Shown here one piece after another: positions 62,283 through 64,000 of a DNA stretch of 64,000 nucleotides; position 1 is the stretch's first letter; each line of letters opens with the position of its first letter. Both the position numbers and the translations under genes were made by a program. The DNA comes from Tridacna crocea (Eukaryota; Mollusca; Bivalvia; Cardiida; Cardiidae): the NCBI GenBank assembly GCA_943736015.1, contig OX031062.1:26571462-26635461 (forward strand), read 5' to 3'. Under the pieces are notes generated by a model. It was not told the DNA's origin and did no database searches. It saw only the letters and a list, made by a program, of their open reading frames with translations.

Positions 62283-62380
62283 GTAAGTTTCCTTCAAATC
62301 AAAAAAGCTTCTTGTCATTTTGATTAACTGAAATTACTTTTGCAAGAATCAAATTTCTTGATCCACAAATTATTCTCCCT

Positions 62381-62609
62381 TTAACCGATTACCATACAAC
62401 AATATTTTAGACTGGTCCAAATTGAAAGCATTTGCAGACAACAAAATAAAAGTGACTGAAAATTTGAAATTTATTTTGTGAAAGCTTCAAAACATTGTGG
62501 GAAAACGAGAAAATGCTGGTTACCAGCATTTTCTCCTTTTCCCACAATGTTTTCTAAAGGCTTCTTTCTCAGTGGTGTCAAAAGTAGGGATTGTATGGTA
62601 ATGGGTTAA
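62381..62609 (-). mobile_element. Palindromic TTAA MITE, full copy
   Basis: TTAACCGATTACCATACAAC to GGATTGTATGGTAATGGGTTAA; tip GCTGGTTACCAGC. Confidence 0.5.
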
Positions 62610-62937
62610 GTTTTGTAATGTGATCAAATATTGAAGAGTGTAACAAGAACCAATTCTATTGAAATTTCTACATAGATTTTAGCTTCAAAATATGGTAAAT
62701 TTTCTGAGACTTTAAATACTTGAATTCTTTTCTATTTACATGTACGTTTGATATGTTCCAAAATGACAGGTTATACCCTAAGAAGTCTCCAAATGGGAAT
62801 TAGAGGAACATTTTCATAAATGAAAAAGCCAATTTTGTCAATTTTGTAAGACCTTGTTGAGGCTTTAATTGTACATGAGTCTCTGCTGATTGAGTTAGCT
62901 CTTTCTGTTTATGCTTAATTCCAACAGGACTAGTAAT

Positions 62938-63010
62938 ATCTGACGTCTTAAATCATATCTTACGTCTTAAATAATATCTGACATCTTAAATAATATCTGA
63001 TGTCTTAATT
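62938..63010. repeat. Tandem repeat, about 22-bp unit
   Basis: ATATCTGACRTCTTAAATAAT-like unit, 3 to 4 copies with point changes. Noncoding. Confidence 0.5.
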
Positions 63011-63216
63011 TTTTGTAGATGTTTAGATGATCAACCATATTTTTTTCAAAATCCTTGCTTAAACTCAGTAGCTGTTTTACTTTGGTCTATGACACTTTGT
63101 ATGAGTATTACTCATGAATCAAGGAGGTGCCTTTTGTTTTTGGGGTAATATGTGTCTAAGGTCAAGGTCACTGGTGATCTTTTTTGAAAATAATTTCATT
63201 TCTCTGATTAGCCTGC

Positions 63217-63444
63217 CTAACTCTTTCCCTAACGACAAATTTTGGACTCTTCCAAATTGAAAGAGTTTTCAGACGACAATTTTAGATTTTCAGAAAATGG
63301 CAGAAAGTTCTCAAAAAGGGTAAAAAACACTGTGGGAAAAGGAGAAATTGCTCGTTACGAGCAATTTCTACTTTTCCCACAGTGTTTTCAAAAGACTTTT
63401 ACTGCAGACACGTAAAAACCAGGGCTTGTTTGGGAAAGGGTTAA
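63217..63444 (-). mobile_element. Palindromic TTAA MITE, subfamily B
   Basis: CTAACTCTTTCCCTAACGAC to GGCTTGTTTGGGAAAGGGTTAA; tip GCTCGTTACGAGC, one arm mismatch (TCTACTTTTCCC). Confidence 0.5.
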
Positions 63445-64000
63445 CAAAATGATAAATGTATGGTAATACATGCAATTAATGTAGATTAAGCTACCTTGTT
63501 TTGTGGGGGTAAAAAATGATGCTAAGACAGTTTAGATTAGATACATATCAAGTTGTTGTAGTATATACATGTAAATCTGAAATATCAATTTCGTGCAATA
63601 TTTGCAAGCATCATGGGTAAGACCGGCCCTCCACTGGGACCCCGAAATGTTCCTGATCCTAAAAATGACAGGAAATGGATGCTTCGGCACATCTTCGCAA
63701 TGATTGGGAACCATTCTTGGTGTTTCTTAAACCCATCTGGAAACATTCTTAGTGTGTCGGGGCCAATTCGGGATCAAAAAAGCTTCTGGATCCAAATTTG
63801 AAAAGTTTTGAACTTTGGACACTGATTGTTGAGTTCGGGCAAGCGTCAGGACTGTCGGCATCCCTTCTGGGAACCTTCAGCGATCATTCCGGATGTTCTG
63901 AAACACATCATGCATGATCCAGCAGCATTCGGCGAGGTTTCTTATTCACTGTGTCACTCCGAGCAGTTCAGGAAAGATAAGTCGCCTATATGTACCTTAG

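Larger units (their letters stand above)
62610..64000. other. Intron 30, start; GC-richer final block
   Basis: A small tandem repeat and a subfamily B MITE, then from about 63600 a GC-richer stretch (GGGACCCCGAAATGTTCC, TCGGGGCCAATTCGGGATC). This is unlike the neighbouring intron and may be the edge of another element. No exon recognised. Confidence 0.5.

Noticed and set aside
62931..62985. Possible exon after CCAACAG at 62930
   Set aside because: The frame soon stops and the sequence is a 22-bp tandem repeat, not Thr/Pro-rich coding.
845..63444. CRISPR-like spaced palindromes
   Set aside because: The genome is eukaryotic, spacing is irregular, both orientations occur and each unit has its own TTAA ends: transposons, not a CRISPR array.

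Overview
The window is eukaryotic, and the repeats point to a bivalve mollusc. It is AT-rich and intron-dominated. It carries repeat types I associate with bivalve genomes: elements beginning GCTCCCCGAAGGGCGAGC and AGCTCGCCTGAGCACAAAG, tRNA-derived SINEs ending in (AATC)n, and arrays of roughly 160-175 bp units. The species is not established; a heterodont such as a dreissenid or myid is only a guess.

One gene fills the window on the + strand and is partial at both ends. I reconstructed 30 exons (1099-62282) with GT/AG borders. Together they form one uninterrupted frame of about 1,475 codons. In order the protein holds: the C-terminal half of a VWD domain, C8, TIL and a VWC/E-like module (D1); VWD, C8, TIL, E (D2); an extra TIL-E pair (D'); VWD, C8, TIL, E (D3); six LDL-receptor class A modules; and the start of a Thr/Ser/Pro-rich mucin-like stretch. 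D1-D2-D'-D3 is the von Willebrand factor/mucin/SCO-spondin plan, and the LDLa cluster after D3 makes SCO-spondin-like the best label. It should be a large, secreted, disulfide-rich protein. The first exons, including any signal peptide, lie before position 1. The gene continues past 62282.

The introns (over 90 percent of the window) are built largely from transposable elements. The dominant one is a ~228-bp palindromic MITE with TTAA ends and a ~65-bp central hairpin, present in about 50 full or partial copies of three subfamilies in both orientations. Other elements are: a 2.8-kb TIR element packed with GTGAATTACGTTA motifs (44695-47515); a 1.08-kb element with perfect 28-bp TIRs and TACGGAC motifs (35513-36590); a ~0.56-kb TA-flanked TIR element (3990-4553); several other foldback elements; five tandem core-repeat elements; tRNA-derived SINEs; and a decayed mariner transposase on the minus strand near 53 kb. 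A 289-bp exact tandem duplication lies at 43248-43826. No rRNA, functional tRNA, CRISPR or second intact gene was found. Most short open frames are translations of the palindromic MITE.

By region: 1-13 kb, end of D1 and its TIL; 13-22 kb, D2; 22-27 kb, D'; 28-42 kb, D3; 42-58 kb, LDLa modules; 59-62 kb, mucin-like exons; 62-64 kb, intron. The least usual structures are the MITE hairpin, whose two arms change together between subfamilies and single copies; the motif-rich TIR element at 44.7-47.5 kb; and MITE copies that abut through one shared TTAA.
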